Assembly (NCBI GenBank): GCA_050694215.1
Contig: JBOGXB010000005.1
Location: 1 to 49,586, forward strand
DNA: 49,586 nt
DNA from: JBOGXB01 sp050694215
Lineage (GTDB): Bacteria; Actinomycetota; CADDZG01; WHSQ01
Direction: 5' to 3'
The position numbers and the translations under genes are program-made. How positions within the stretch are numbered: the stretch's first letter is position 1; each line of letters begins with the position of its first letter. Below the pieces are notes generated by a model that saw only the letters and a program-made list of their open reading frames with translations, was not told the origin of the DNA and did not search any database. Of the stretch, positions 41,943 to 49,499 are shown one piece after another.

Positions 41943-41966
41943 AGCCGGGCTCGAGAGCCGTCTGGT

Positions 41967-41972
41967 TATGAT
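41967..41972 (+). promoter_or_regulatory. Possible -10 element for tRNA-Pro
   Basis: TATGAT lies 47 bases before the tRNA 5' end and fits TANNNT. No convincing -35 at the right distance; weak. Confidence 0.3.
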
Positions 41973-42018
41973 GTTGGCCCCGCGCCGGTCGGGTGGATCG
42001 GCCGGGGCGAGGATCCTG

Positions 42019-42093
42019 CGGGACGTGGCGCAGCTTGGTTAGCGCACTGGTCTGGGGGACCAGGGGTCGCCGGTTCAAATCCGGCCGTCCCGA
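42019..42093 (+). tRNA. tRNA-Pro (anticodon GGG)
   Basis: A full cloverleaf can be drawn: acceptor CGGGACG/CGTCCCG (7 pairs), D stem GCGC/GCGC, anticodon stem CTGGT/ACCAG with 7-base loop CTGGGGG (anticodon GGG), T stem GCCGG/CCGGC with loop TTCAAAT. Discriminator base A at 42093. The 3' CCA is not encoded, as is usual in many actinobacteria. Confidence 0.95.
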
Positions 42094-42138
42094 CCCGTCC
42101 GAGTCGAGTGCGCAGAGGAGGCACGCCACACTCTCTTC

Positions 42139-42744
42139 ATGGATACGCCGAGCGTGACGAGCCCGCGACCGACATCGGAGAGGCGCCTCCTCACGATCCC
42201 CAACGTCCTTTCGCTCGGTCGCCTCGCGACCGTGCCCGTGTTCCTGTGGCTCTTCTTATCGGATCGCGAGAATGCCGCGGTGATCCTGTACGCGGTCGCC
42301 GCGTGGACCGACTTCTTCGACGGCTTCGTCGCGCGCCGGACCCACTCGGTGACGGAGCTGGGGAAGCTCCTCGACCCGCTCGCCGACCGCGTGTTCATCG
42401 TGGCTCTGGCCCTGGCCCTCGTGGCGCGGGGGGCACTCCCCTGGTGGCTGGCGGCGATCGTCGTGGGGCGCGATGTGCTGGTACTGAGCTTGTTCCCCGT
42501 GCTCGAGCGCCGGAAGGTGCAGCGCATCCAGGTGAACTTCGTGGGGAAGACCGCCACGGCAGCCCTGCTGTCCGGGCTCACCTTGCTGGCGCTGTCGGAG
42601 ACCAGTTTCCCCGGAGCCGGCGTCGGGGATGAGACAGGCACCGTGTTCGTGGTGATCGGGGCAGCGCTGTACTGGGCGGCCGCCTATCTTTACGGCAAGG
42701 AAGCGATCCGGAAGTTGCGGTCGGAGAGATCGGTGGCGGGATGA
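42139..42744 (+). CDS. pgsA: CDP-alcohol phosphatidyltransferase (PgsA-like)
   Basis: 201-residue membrane enzyme that transfers a phosphatidyl group from CDP-diacylglycerol to an alcohol, probably glycerol-3-phosphate. The full signature D-x2-DG-x2-AR-x8-G-x3-D-x3-D is present: Asp58, Asp61, Gly62, Ala65, Arg66, Gly75, Asp79, Asp83. About five hydrophobic segments. Actinobacteria have several paralogues (PgsA, phosphatidylinositol synthases), so the acceptor is not certain. The stop overlaps the next gene by 4 bases. Confidence 0.88.
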   Translation: MDTPSVTSPRPTSERRLLTIPNVLSLGRLATVPVFLWLFLSDRENAAVILYAVAAWTDFFDGFVARRTHSVTELGKLLDPLADRVFIVALALALVARGALPWWLAAIVVGRDVLVLSLFPVLERRKVQRIQVNFVGKTATAALLSGLTLLALSETSFPGAGVGDETGTVFVVIGAALYWAAAYLYGKEAIRKLRSERSVAG

Positions 42745-45266
42745 GCTCCACGGGCATGCAGGCGGTCATCATGGCGGGAGGCGAAGGCTCCCGCCTCCGA
42801 CCATTGACCAGCAACATGCCCAAGCCGATGCTCCCGGTAGCCAACCGGCCGCTGATGGAGCACATCATCATGCTCCTCCGCGAGCACGGGATCACCGACA
42901 TCGTGGCAACCGTGCAGTTCCTCTCCTCGCTGATACGCAACTACTTCGGAGATGGGTCCGACCTCGACGTGTCGCTTGCCTATGCGACCGAGGATGACCC
43001 GATGGGTACGGCCGGTTCGGTGCTCGGGGCCCGCGATCTGTTGAGCGGCTCGTTCCTCGTGGTCTCCGGCGACGCGTTGACCGACCTCGACGTGCGCAAA
43101 GTCGTCGCCTTCCATCGCGAGAAAGCGGCCGCGGCCACGCTCGTCCTCAAACGGGTGCCCGATCCCCTCGAGTTCGGCATCGTCATGACGAAGGAGGACG
43201 GTCGCATCGAGCGCTTCCTCGAGAAACCGACGTGGGGACAGGTCTTCTCCGACGCCATCAACACGGGCATCTACGTGCTCGAGCCCGAGGTGCTCGACCT
43301 GATGCCGGTCGACGAGCCCTACGACTTCTCCTCGCAGCTGTTCCCGATGATGCTCGACAAGGGTCTGCCGTTGTACGGGCTCGCTACGTCCGCCTACTGG
43401 ACCGACGTCGGGAACACCGACGCATTCATGCAGGCGAACCAGGACGTGCTTGCCGGCAAGGTGAACGTCGAGCCCGTCGGCTTCGAGCTTGAGCCCAGCG
43501 TATGGGTCGGCGAGGACGTCGAGATCGATCCCTCCGCGCGCCTCGAAGGGCCGGTGCTGATCGGAGACAACGCGCGCATCGGGGCCGGTGCGGTGGTGCG
43601 GCCCGGTGGCATCCTGGGAGACAACGTGATCGTCGAGGACGAAGCGACGATCGTGCGCGGGGTGATGATGGACGGGGCTCACCTCGGAGCCCATGCCCGG
43701 ATCAGCTCCGCGATCGTCGGACGGGGAGCCTCGGTGGGCCGGGGGGCGATCCTGGAGGAGGGCGCGGTCCTGGGCGACGAGGTCACCGTGGGGGCCGGAG
43801 CTCTGATCAAGTCTCGAGTCAGGATTTACCCTTCTCGCACCGTCGAGAGCGGCGCCATAGTGACTCAGAGCGTGGTCCGGGAGCGGAGCGTCAGCCGGAG
43901 CCTGTTCGGCTCGCGAGGGGTCTCGGGCCGCGTGAACGTGGGCCTGACGCCGCTGACTGCGGTCCGGCTCGGCATGGCGTACGGAAGCACCCTCAAGAGG
44001 GGCAGTGTGGTCGTGACGGGGAGGGACGCCAGCCGCGCCGCCCGCACGATGAAGAGGGCGGTCATCGCCGGCCTCAACTCCACGGGCGTGACCTGTCACG
44101 ACCTCGAGCTGACGCCCCTCCCGTTGACGCGCTTCACCGTGATCGGCGAGCAAGCCGCGGGAGGCCTCAACGTGCGCACGTCGCCGGGGGATCCCGAGAC
44201 GGTCGAGGTGAGGCTCTTCGACGGGGACGGAGCAGATCTTGCCGAGGGACCCCAGCGCAAGATCGAGCGCGTGTTCTTCCGCGAGGACTACCGGCGAGCG
44301 GCTCCCGCGAGACTGGGTGAGCTGGAGTTTCCTCCACGCGCGCTCGAGCAGTACGCGTCCGGCCTGCTCGCAGCCGTCGAAATCGAGGCCATCCGCGACT
44401 ACGGCCCGAGGGTCGTCGCCGACCTCGCCTTCGGCCCGGCCGCGCTCGTCACCCCTTCCGTGCTTGGTCGACTCGGGTGCGACGTCCTCACCGTGAACGC
44501 ATTCGTCAACGAGAACCGACCGGCGCTGGCGAGCGACGAGCTGGAGACGCATCTCACCGAGCTCTCCGAACACGTCAGGAACTCCGGCTCGGATCTCGGC
44601 GTGCTACTCGAGCCCGGGGGGGAGATAGCCCACCTCGTCGACGACACCGGCCGCTCCCTGTCGCCGGACGCCGCCTTTCTCGCCTTGCTGCAGCACGAGG
44701 TGAGGCGCGACGCGAGGAAGGTTGCGTTCCCTGTGTCCGCCTCGAGCGCGGCCTGGAAGATCGCCGAGGCCGGAGGAGCAAAGGTCCAGGTGACGCCCGT
44801 CGCGTGGCCCGCTCTAATGGCACACGCATCGAGGCCGGGGATTGGGTTCGCGGGCGACGGCGGAGGCGCTGTGATCTTCCCCTCCTTCATGCCGGCTCCG
44901 GACGGGCTGATGACCTTCGCCAAGGCGCTGGAGCTCGTCGCGACCGCGGGACGCCCACTGTTCGAGGTGGTGGACGAGCTTCCTGCTCGGTTCGTCGTCA
45001 GCCGCGAGGTCCCGACGCCGTGGCGTTCCAAGGGCGCGGTGATGCGATGGCTCGCGAGCTGGGCGAGGACCGAGAAGCCACATGCGCGGATCGTGCTGGT
45101 CGACGGGGTCAAGGTGGTCGAGGGGGATCGGTGGGCCCTGGTCATTCCACACCCCGACGAGCCGTCTTGCCGCATCTGGGTGGAGGGTCGATCGTTCGAG
45201 GACGCCGAGGGGCTGATGTCGGTCTACGCGGGCGTGGTCGAGCAGGCCGCCGGCGATGACGGGTAG
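42741..45266 (+). CDS. Nucleotidyltransferase - left-handed beta-helix - degenerate phosphomannomutase fusion
   Basis: 841 residues. Domain 1 (about 1-235) is a sugar-phosphate nucleotidyltransferase with MAGGEGSRLRPLT (about 11-23), Lys28 in MPKPMLP and the NTGIYVLEPE segment; mannose-1-phosphate guanylyltransferase is likely. Domain 2 (about 250-365) has hexapeptide repeats of a left-handed beta-helix. Domain 3 (about 375-835) follows the phosphomannomutase/phosphoglucomutase fold, but its catalytic loops are lost: the TASHNP serine loop reads RTSPGD (479-484), the DGDxDR metal loop reads EPGGEI (624-629), and the GExSGH loop reads GDGGGA (705-710). So the mutase is probably inactive and may be regulatory. 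ATG overlaps pgsA by 4 bases; its TAG is part of an octamer array. Confidence 0.88.
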   Translation: MSSTGMQAVIMAGGEGSRLRPLTSNMPKPMLPVANRPLMEHIIMLLREHGITDIVATVQFLSSLIRNYFGDGSDLDVSLAYATEDDPMGTAGSVLGARDLLSGSFLVVSGDALTDLDVRKVVAFHREKAAAATLVLKRVPDPLEFGIVMTKEDGRIERFLEKPTWGQVFSDAINTGIYVLEPEVLDLMPVDEPYDFSSQLFPMMLDKGLPLYGLATSAYWTDVGNTDAFMQANQDVLAGKVNVEPVGFELEPSVWVGEDVEIDPSARLEGPVLIGDNARIGAGAVVRPGGILGDNVIVEDEATIVRGVMMDGAHLGAHARISSAIVGRGASVGRGAILEEGAVLGDEVTVGAGALIKSRVRIYPSRTVESGAIVTQSVVRERSVSRSLFGSRGVSGRVNVGLTPLTAVRLGMAYGSTLKRGSVVVTGRDASRAARTMKRAVIAGLNSTGVTCHDLELTPLPLTRFTVIGEQAAGGLNVRTSPGDPETVEVRLFDGDGADLAEGPQRKIERVFFREDYRRAAPARLGELEFPPRALEQYASGLLAAVEIEAIRDYGPRVVADLAFGPAALVTPSVLGRLGCDVLTVNAFVNENRPALASDELETHLTELSEHVRNSGSDLGVLLEPGGEIAHLVDDTGRSLSPDAAFLALLQHEVRRDARKVAFPVSASSAAWKIAEAGGAKVQVTPVAWPALMAHASRPGIGFAGDGGGAVIFPSFMPAPDGLMTFAKALELVATAGRPLFEVVDELPARFVVSREVPTPWRSKGAVMRWLASWARTEKPHARIVLVDGVKVVEGDRWALVIPHPDEPSCRIWVEGRSFEDAEGLMSVYAGVVEQAAGDDG

Positions 45267-45294
45267 ACGAATCGACTTGTCGACAAATCGACGA
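45263..45294. repeat. Octamer-pitch GTMGAY array after the fusion gene
   Basis: Four units at exact pitch: GTAGACGA, ATCGACTT, GTCGACAA and ATCGACGA. It provides the TAG stop of the preceding gene and lies 26 bases before gcvH. Confidence 0.8.
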
Positions 45295-45320
45295 GAGCTT
45301 CGGAGAGAGGAGGCAGGCGC

Positions 45321-45707
45321 GTGAGCGACGTACCCGGCGATCGACGCTACTCGACTGAGCACGAGTGGGCGATGGAGCAGGGCGGGCGCATCGTCGTCGG
45401 GATCACCGACTTCGCCCAGGACCAGTTAGGGGACGTCGTCTTCGTGGGGTTGCCGGAGCCGGGGACCGTGGTCGAGGCGGGCAAAGCGCTGGGGGAGGTC
45501 GAGTCCACGAAGTCCGTATCCGACGTCTACAGCCCGGTCTCGGGGCGGGTCGTCGACCGCAACGCGGAGGTCGAGCAGAACCCCGAGCTGATCAACGAGG
45601 ATCCGTACGGGCGGGGATGGCTCGTCGCCATCGAGGCTGACGATGGCCTCGACGCCCTTCTGGACGCGAACGGGTACCGGCGTCACCTCGAGGAGGCCGC
45701 AAGCTGA
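45321..45707 (+). CDS. gcvH: Glycine cleavage system H protein
   Basis: Lipoyl carrier of the glycine cleavage complex; 128 residues. The lipoylated Lys64 is in VESTKSVSDVYSPVSG. GTG start with GGAGAGAGGAGG upstream. In actinobacteria this gene often stands here apart from gcvT/gcvP, next to the garA gene (Rv1826-Rv1827). Confidence 0.96.
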   Translation: MSDVPGDRRYSTEHEWAMEQGGRIVVGITDFAQDQLGDVVFVGLPEPGTVVEAGKALGEVESTKSVSDVYSPVSGRVVDRNAEVEQNPELINEDPYGRGWLVAIEADDGLDALLDANGYRRHLEEAAS

Positions 45708-45712
45708 CGGCT

Positions 45713-45740
45713 TTGACTAACCCTAAAGGTTCGGTATAGG
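45713..45740 (+). promoter_or_regulatory. Candidate promoter of the GarA-like gene with palindrome in the spacer
   Basis: TTGACT (45713-45718) and TATAGG (45735-45740), 16 bases apart. Transcription would start near 45747, about 5 bases before the ATG, so the mRNA would be nearly leaderless. The spacer contains AACC-CTAAA-GGTT, a small palindrome that could be an operator; it includes the CTAACCCT motif (45717-45724). Confidence 0.5.
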
Positions 45741-45751
45741 GTCACGGGCCC

Positions 45752-46219
45752 ATGTACTGCACGAACTGCGGCCACAAGAACCCCGAGGGATCGAACTTCT
45801 GCTCTTCGTGCGGCCACGCGCTCGCGGACGCCTCGGGCAGCGACACCACTGTGACTTTCGCCCCCGCGGAGCTCGAGACGGACCTCGAGGAAGAGGTCCG
45901 CATCTCGCCCGACGATCTCGAGGGCGGCAGGGGGGTCCTCATCGTCAAGCGGGGGCCGAATGCGGGAAGCAAGTTCTTCCTGGACGTGGATGCCACGACC
46001 GTGGGGCGTCACCCCGACAGCGACATCTTCCTGGACGACATCACGGTGTCCCGCCGCCACGCCGAGATCAGGCGCGCCCCTGCCGGCTTCCACCTCCACG
46101 ACGTCGGCAGCCTGAACGGCACATACGTCAACAAGGAGAGAGTAGAGGAAGCCGATCTGAGGTCCGGGGACGAGATCCAGATCGGGAAGTTCAAGCTCGT
46201 GTTCCTCTCGGGGGGATAG
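45752..46219 (+). CDS. garA: FHA-domain protein, GarA/OdhI type, with N-terminal zinc ribbon
   Basis: 155 residues. A zinc ribbon with Cys3, Cys6, Cys17 and Cys20 is followed by a Thr-Thr pair (32-33, in SDTTVTF) in the place of the PknB/PknG-phosphorylated ETTS motif of GarA. The FHA domain (about 60-150) has the phospho-Thr-binding GRHPDSD (85-91), SRRHAEI (100-106) and LNGTYVN. In mycobacteria GarA, by binding its own phosphothreonine, switches control of 2-oxoglutarate metabolism. Here the zinc ribbon is an addition relative to mycobacterial GarA. It precedes the FtsR-type gene by 3 bases. Confidence 0.9.
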   Translation: MYCTNCGHKNPEGSNFCSSCGHALADASGSDTTVTFAPAELETDLEEEVRISPDDLEGGRGVLIVKRGPNAGSKFFLDVDATTVGRHPDSDIFLDDITVSRRHAEIRRAPAGFHLHDVGSLNGTYVNKERVEEADLRSGDEIQIGKFKLVFLSGG

Positions 46220-46222
46220 GAG

Positions 46223-46951
46223 ATGCCGCTCTCGAGGTCACGCGACTACCTGAGCATCGGAGAGGTCCTCGATACCCTCCGGAGCGACTTCCCGGACATC
46301 AGCATCTCCAAGATCCGCTTCCTCGAGTCCGAGGGCCTGATCACCCCGGAGCGGACCAAATCCGGCTACAGGAAGTTCTACGAGCCGGACCTGACCCGGC
46401 TCCGGTACATCCTGTCCCTCCAGCGAGACCATTTCCTCCCGCTGAAGGTGATCCGCCAACGACTCGAACAGGCGGACTCGAACGGCGGAGCCCTCCCCGC
46501 CGCTCACGAGCCGCCCCCGGCCAGGAAGGCCGCGAAGGGCCAGAAGGCTCAAGCCGCACCTCCACCTGCCGCCGTCGAGATGGCCGCGGTGCAGATGTCC
46601 AGGCCCGAGTTGTGCAAGGCCTCCGGCCTCTCGGAGGAGCAACTCGGGAGCCTCGAGGACTTCGGCCTCCTGGGCCCGTCCGAGGGAGGGTCGTACGACG
46701 AGAACGATCTCCTGGTAGCGAAGTCGGCCCGCAAGTTCCTCGACTACGGGGTCGAGGCCCGGCATCTACGGATGTATCGCCAGTTCGCCGAGAGGGAGGC
46801 CAACTTCTTCGAGCAGATCGTTGCGCCCGGCACCCGGCGACGCGACCCGAATGCTCAGAGCGAGGCGTCCCAGGCCGTGCGCGAGCTGGCGGCGCTCTCC
46901 CGGCAGATCAAGGAAGCGGCTTTACGATCGAGCCTGCGTGAGCTCCTGTAA
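46223..46951 (+). CDS. ftsR: FtsR-like MerR family regulator
   Basis: 242 residues, homologue of mycobacterial Rv1828 and corynebacterial FtsR (a regulator of ftsZ). The N-terminal MerR helix-turn-helix has LSIGEVLDTLRSDFPDISISKIRFLESEGLI and RTKSGYRKFYEPDLTRLRYIL. A Pro/Ala/Lys-rich linker (about 95-125) leads to a second winged-helix-like or dimerisation domain. It has no effector-binding cysteines. ATG 3 bases after the garA stop. Confidence 0.9.
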   Translation: MPLSRSRDYLSIGEVLDTLRSDFPDISISKIRFLESEGLITPERTKSGYRKFYEPDLTRLRYILSLQRDHFLPLKVIRQRLEQADSNGGALPAAHEPPPARKAAKGQKAQAAPPPAAVEMAAVQMSRPELCKASGLSEEQLGSLEDFGLLGPSEGGSYDENDLLVAKSARKFLDYGVEARHLRMYRQFAEREANFFEQIVAPGTRRRDPNAQSEASQAVRELAALSRQIKEAALRSSLRELL

Positions 46952-46962
46952 CGATCGTAAAC

Positions 46963-46986
46963 AAGTCTATTTGTCGATAAGTCGAG
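46963..46986. repeat. Octamer-pitch array over the dacF-like start
   Basis: AAGTCTAT, TTGTCGAT and AAGTCGAG at exact 8-base pitch. The TTG start proposed for the following gene lies in the second unit. Confidence 0.7.
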
Positions 46987-48165
46987 TCTTACTGGCCCTC
47001 GTCGCACTCTGCGTGTGGCCGGGAACCCAGGCCGCGGGCGCCACCCGGGGGCCGGCGGAGGTCTCGTGTGCGGCCTGCGTGGTGATGGACGAGTCGGGGG
47101 AGGTCCTCTGGGCGCGTTCCGCTCACGCCGGGAGGCCCAACGCGAGCACCACCAAGATGGTCACGGCGCTCGTCGTCGCAAGTGCAAGCGAGCCCGGGGA
47201 TCTCGTGGAGGTATCGGGGACGGCCGCGTCCGTGGGCGGGGGAGGACTCGACCTGGAGCCCGGCGACATCTACTTGGTTCGCGACCTGCTCTATGCCCTT
47301 CTCCTGACGTCCTCCAACGAGGCTGCCACCGCCCTCGCCGAGCACGTCTCGCAGCGCGGAGGCGTTCGTGGATCGCATGAACTCGAGGGCGGCCCGATCC
47401 GGGGCGTCCGGAACCCATTTCGTCAATCCTCACGGTCTCGATGCCCCCGGGCATCAGTCGACGGCGGCCGACCTGGCCAGGATCGGTCTGAAACTGCTCG
47501 AGAGGCCCCTGCTCGCCGGCATCGTGGCTACCGCGCGCACGTCCATCGAGACCCCCGCCGGCGCTGCGGTCGTGGAGAACCGTAATCCTTTACTTGATAC
47601 TTACTCGGGGGCGATCGGGGTGAAGACGGGGCGGACGCTCGGTGCCGGCAACGTCCTGGTGGGGGCGGCGCAGAGACGAGGCCGTACCCTCGTGGCCGTG
47701 GCGATGGGCTCCGCGGACGCGGTTGCCGACAGCAAGAGGATGCTCGACTTCGGTTTCCGGGAGCTCGCGCGGCGCGACCGTGCGGTCGCGCGCGACTACA
47801 GCCGCGCCGCCTTGGCCGAGCTGGGCGAGCCGGGCACGGCCGTCGCCGCGCTCATATTCGATCTCGCCGGCGCCACGGACGTCGTGGTGTCGGGACACGC
47901 GCTCGACGGCCTGGTGGCGGATGGTGGGGGGCCGTTCGACGTCGTGTTCGAGCCTCGAACGGGGATCGAGCTACCGCTCGACGCGGGCGAGCCGATCGGA
48001 ACGCTCACCGTCTTCGACGGAGGGGGGACCGTCGCGGAGGTCGCCGCGATCGCCTCCAACCCGGTCGCTCCCTCCGGCAACTCGTGGATCGCCGAGGCTC
48101 TCGCCGGCATCCTCCGGTTCGCCGGGTGGCTGGCGGGGGGGCCGGCAGTGGGAACGGCACCGTGA
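46971..48165 (+). pseudogene. D-alanyl-D-alanine carboxypeptidase (DacF-like), frameshifted
   Basis: Serine-type penicillin-binding protein, PF00768 type, that trims peptidoglycan stem peptides. From TTG 46971 there is a good signal peptide (SRVLLALVALCVWPG). The first frame has S-x-x-K (Ser59-x-x-Lys62, ASTTKMVTAL) and S-x-N (SSNEAATALAE). At about 47352 the frame breaks; the rest of the protein (FVDRMNSRAARSGASGTHFVNPHG, then GVKTGRT) continues in the next frame to 48165. One extra base after the GTCTCG at 47346-47351 would explain it. All three active-site motifs are intact, which suggests a sequencing error or recent mutation. An alternative GTG start is at 46938. Confidence 0.8.
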
Positions 48166-48797
48166 CCGCGGCCGTTCCGGCCGCCGAGCTACTGATCCCC
48201 GGGGACAGGTTGCAGGCGCGCATCCACGAGCTCGGGAGGGAGTTGACCCGGCTGCTGGAGACCGGAGAGGAACCCCCCGTTCTCGTCGGCGTGCTCAAAG
48301 GCTCCACGCTGTTCCTGGCCGACCTCGTACGTGCCATGCACATGGATCTCGAGGTCGATTTCATGTCGATCTCGTCCTACTCGGACTCGCGTGGCCACTC
48401 GGGTGTGGTGAGGATCATCAAGGACCTGGAGCGCGACATCGACGGGCGGGACGTGGTCATCGTCGAGGACATAGTCGACACGGGGCTGACCCTCAACTAC
48501 CTCAGGAGCACGCTCACGCAACGGGGCGCTCGCTCACTCATAGCCATCACTCTGCTCGACAAGGCTGCGCGCCGGATAGTGCCCGTCGAGCTCGAGTTGA
48601 AGGGCTTCGAGATCCCCGACGTCTTCGTCGTCGGCTTCGGTCTGGACTTCCAGGGCCGGTATCGCAACCTGCGCGACATCTTCGCGGTGCGCGACATAGC
48701 GCGTCTGGCGAACGACCCAAACCTGCTGGTAGACGGCTTGTTCGCGCCCCATGAAGGCTCCGAGACCAGGCGCCGGTCACCCGTAGGTACCGAGTGA
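48162..48797 (+). CDS. hpt: Hypoxanthine phosphoribosyltransferase
   Basis: Purine salvage enzyme, 211 residues. The PRPP-binding loop VVIVEDIVDTGLTL is at about 98-111, with VGVLKGSTLFLADLVRAM and FMSISSYSDSRGHSG (flexible loop) before it and the base-binding DFQGRYRNLRDI later. GTG overlaps the stop of the carboxypeptidase frame by 4 bases, which supports 48165 as the true end of that gene. The position differs from the mycobacterial tilS-hpt-ftsH arrangement. Confidence 0.95.
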   Translation: MTAAVPAAELLIPGDRLQARIHELGRELTRLLETGEEPPVLVGVLKGSTLFLADLVRAMHMDLEVDFMSISSYSDSRGHSGVVRIIKDLERDIDGRDVVIVEDIVDTGLTLNYLRSTLTQRGARSLIAITLLDKAARRIVPVELELKGFEIPDVFVVGFGLDFQGRYRNLRDIFAVRDIARLANDPNLLVDGLFAPHEGSETRRRSPVGTE

Positions 48798-48818
48798 GGG
48801 GGTGTTAGCCTCGGCCAC

Positions 48819-49313
48819 ATGATCGAGGTGTCACTAGTTGGGGTGCGGGTCGAGCTGCCTACCAACCAGCCGATCGTGCTGCTCAAGGAGATCCAGGGGG
48901 AGCGCTACCTCCCCATCTGGATAGGGGCCGTGGAGGCGACGGCGATCGCGTTCGCGCTTCAAGGCATCCAGACCCCTCGACCGATGACCCACGACCTCAT
49001 CCGCGACCTCCTGAGCGAGGCGGCCGTCAGCGTTGAGCGGATCGAGATCTCGGAGCTGGTGGACCAGACCTTCTACGCGATCATCCGGATGAGCTCGAAC
49101 GGTCGGGCCGTGGAGGTGTCCTCGCGTCCGTCGGATGCCATCGCCCTGGCCGTCCGGATCAACGTCCCGATCTTCGCCGCCGAGGAGGTACTGGATCAGG
49201 CCGGGATCGAGCTGCGAGAGGACGACGACTCCGAGGTCGAGAAGGAGACCGAGGTGCAGAGGTTCAGGGAGTTCCTCGATCAGGTGACCCCGGAGGATTT
49301 CGCCTCCGGATAG
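48819..49313 (+). CDS. Bifunctional nuclease family protein (DUF151)
   Basis: 164 residues, homologue of mycobacterial Rv1829. The family signature ERYLPIWIGAVEATAIAFALQGIQTPRPMTHDLIRDLL and SSRPSDAIALAVRINVPIFAAEEVL are both visible. Plant and some bacterial members cut DNA and RNA; in actinobacteria the role is unproven. Located between the two MerR-type genes as usual. Confidence 0.93.
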   Translation: MIEVSLVGVRVELPTNQPIVLLKEIQGERYLPIWIGAVEATAIAFALQGIQTPRPMTHDLIRDLLSEAAVSVERIEISELVDQTFYAIIRMSSNGRAVEVSSRPSDAIALAVRINVPIFAAEEVLDQAGIELREDDDSEVEKETEVQRFREFLDQVTPEDFASG

Positions 49314-49373
49314 AACGCCGAACGCATCCCCCCGGAGCTCGGCCGGAGTCGACCTCTACTTGACGGTTTGTCG

Positions 49374-49402
49374 TTGACTTAACGCGCCCGACGATCTACG
49401 CT
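49374..49402 (+). promoter_or_regulatory. Promoter for the second MerR gene
   Basis: TTGACT (49374-49379), a 17-base spacer and TACGCT (49397-49402): the best -35/-10 pair in the window. It would give a leader of about 90 bases before the ATG at 49500. Confidence 0.6.
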
Positions 49403-49499
49403 TTCAAGCTCGTAACTACGGGGTTGTTCTTCGTGAGCGCTCGGCTCGTGACGCCCGGAAGATGTGTCAGGGCCCGGTGCTGCAGACAGGGAGGCTGCG

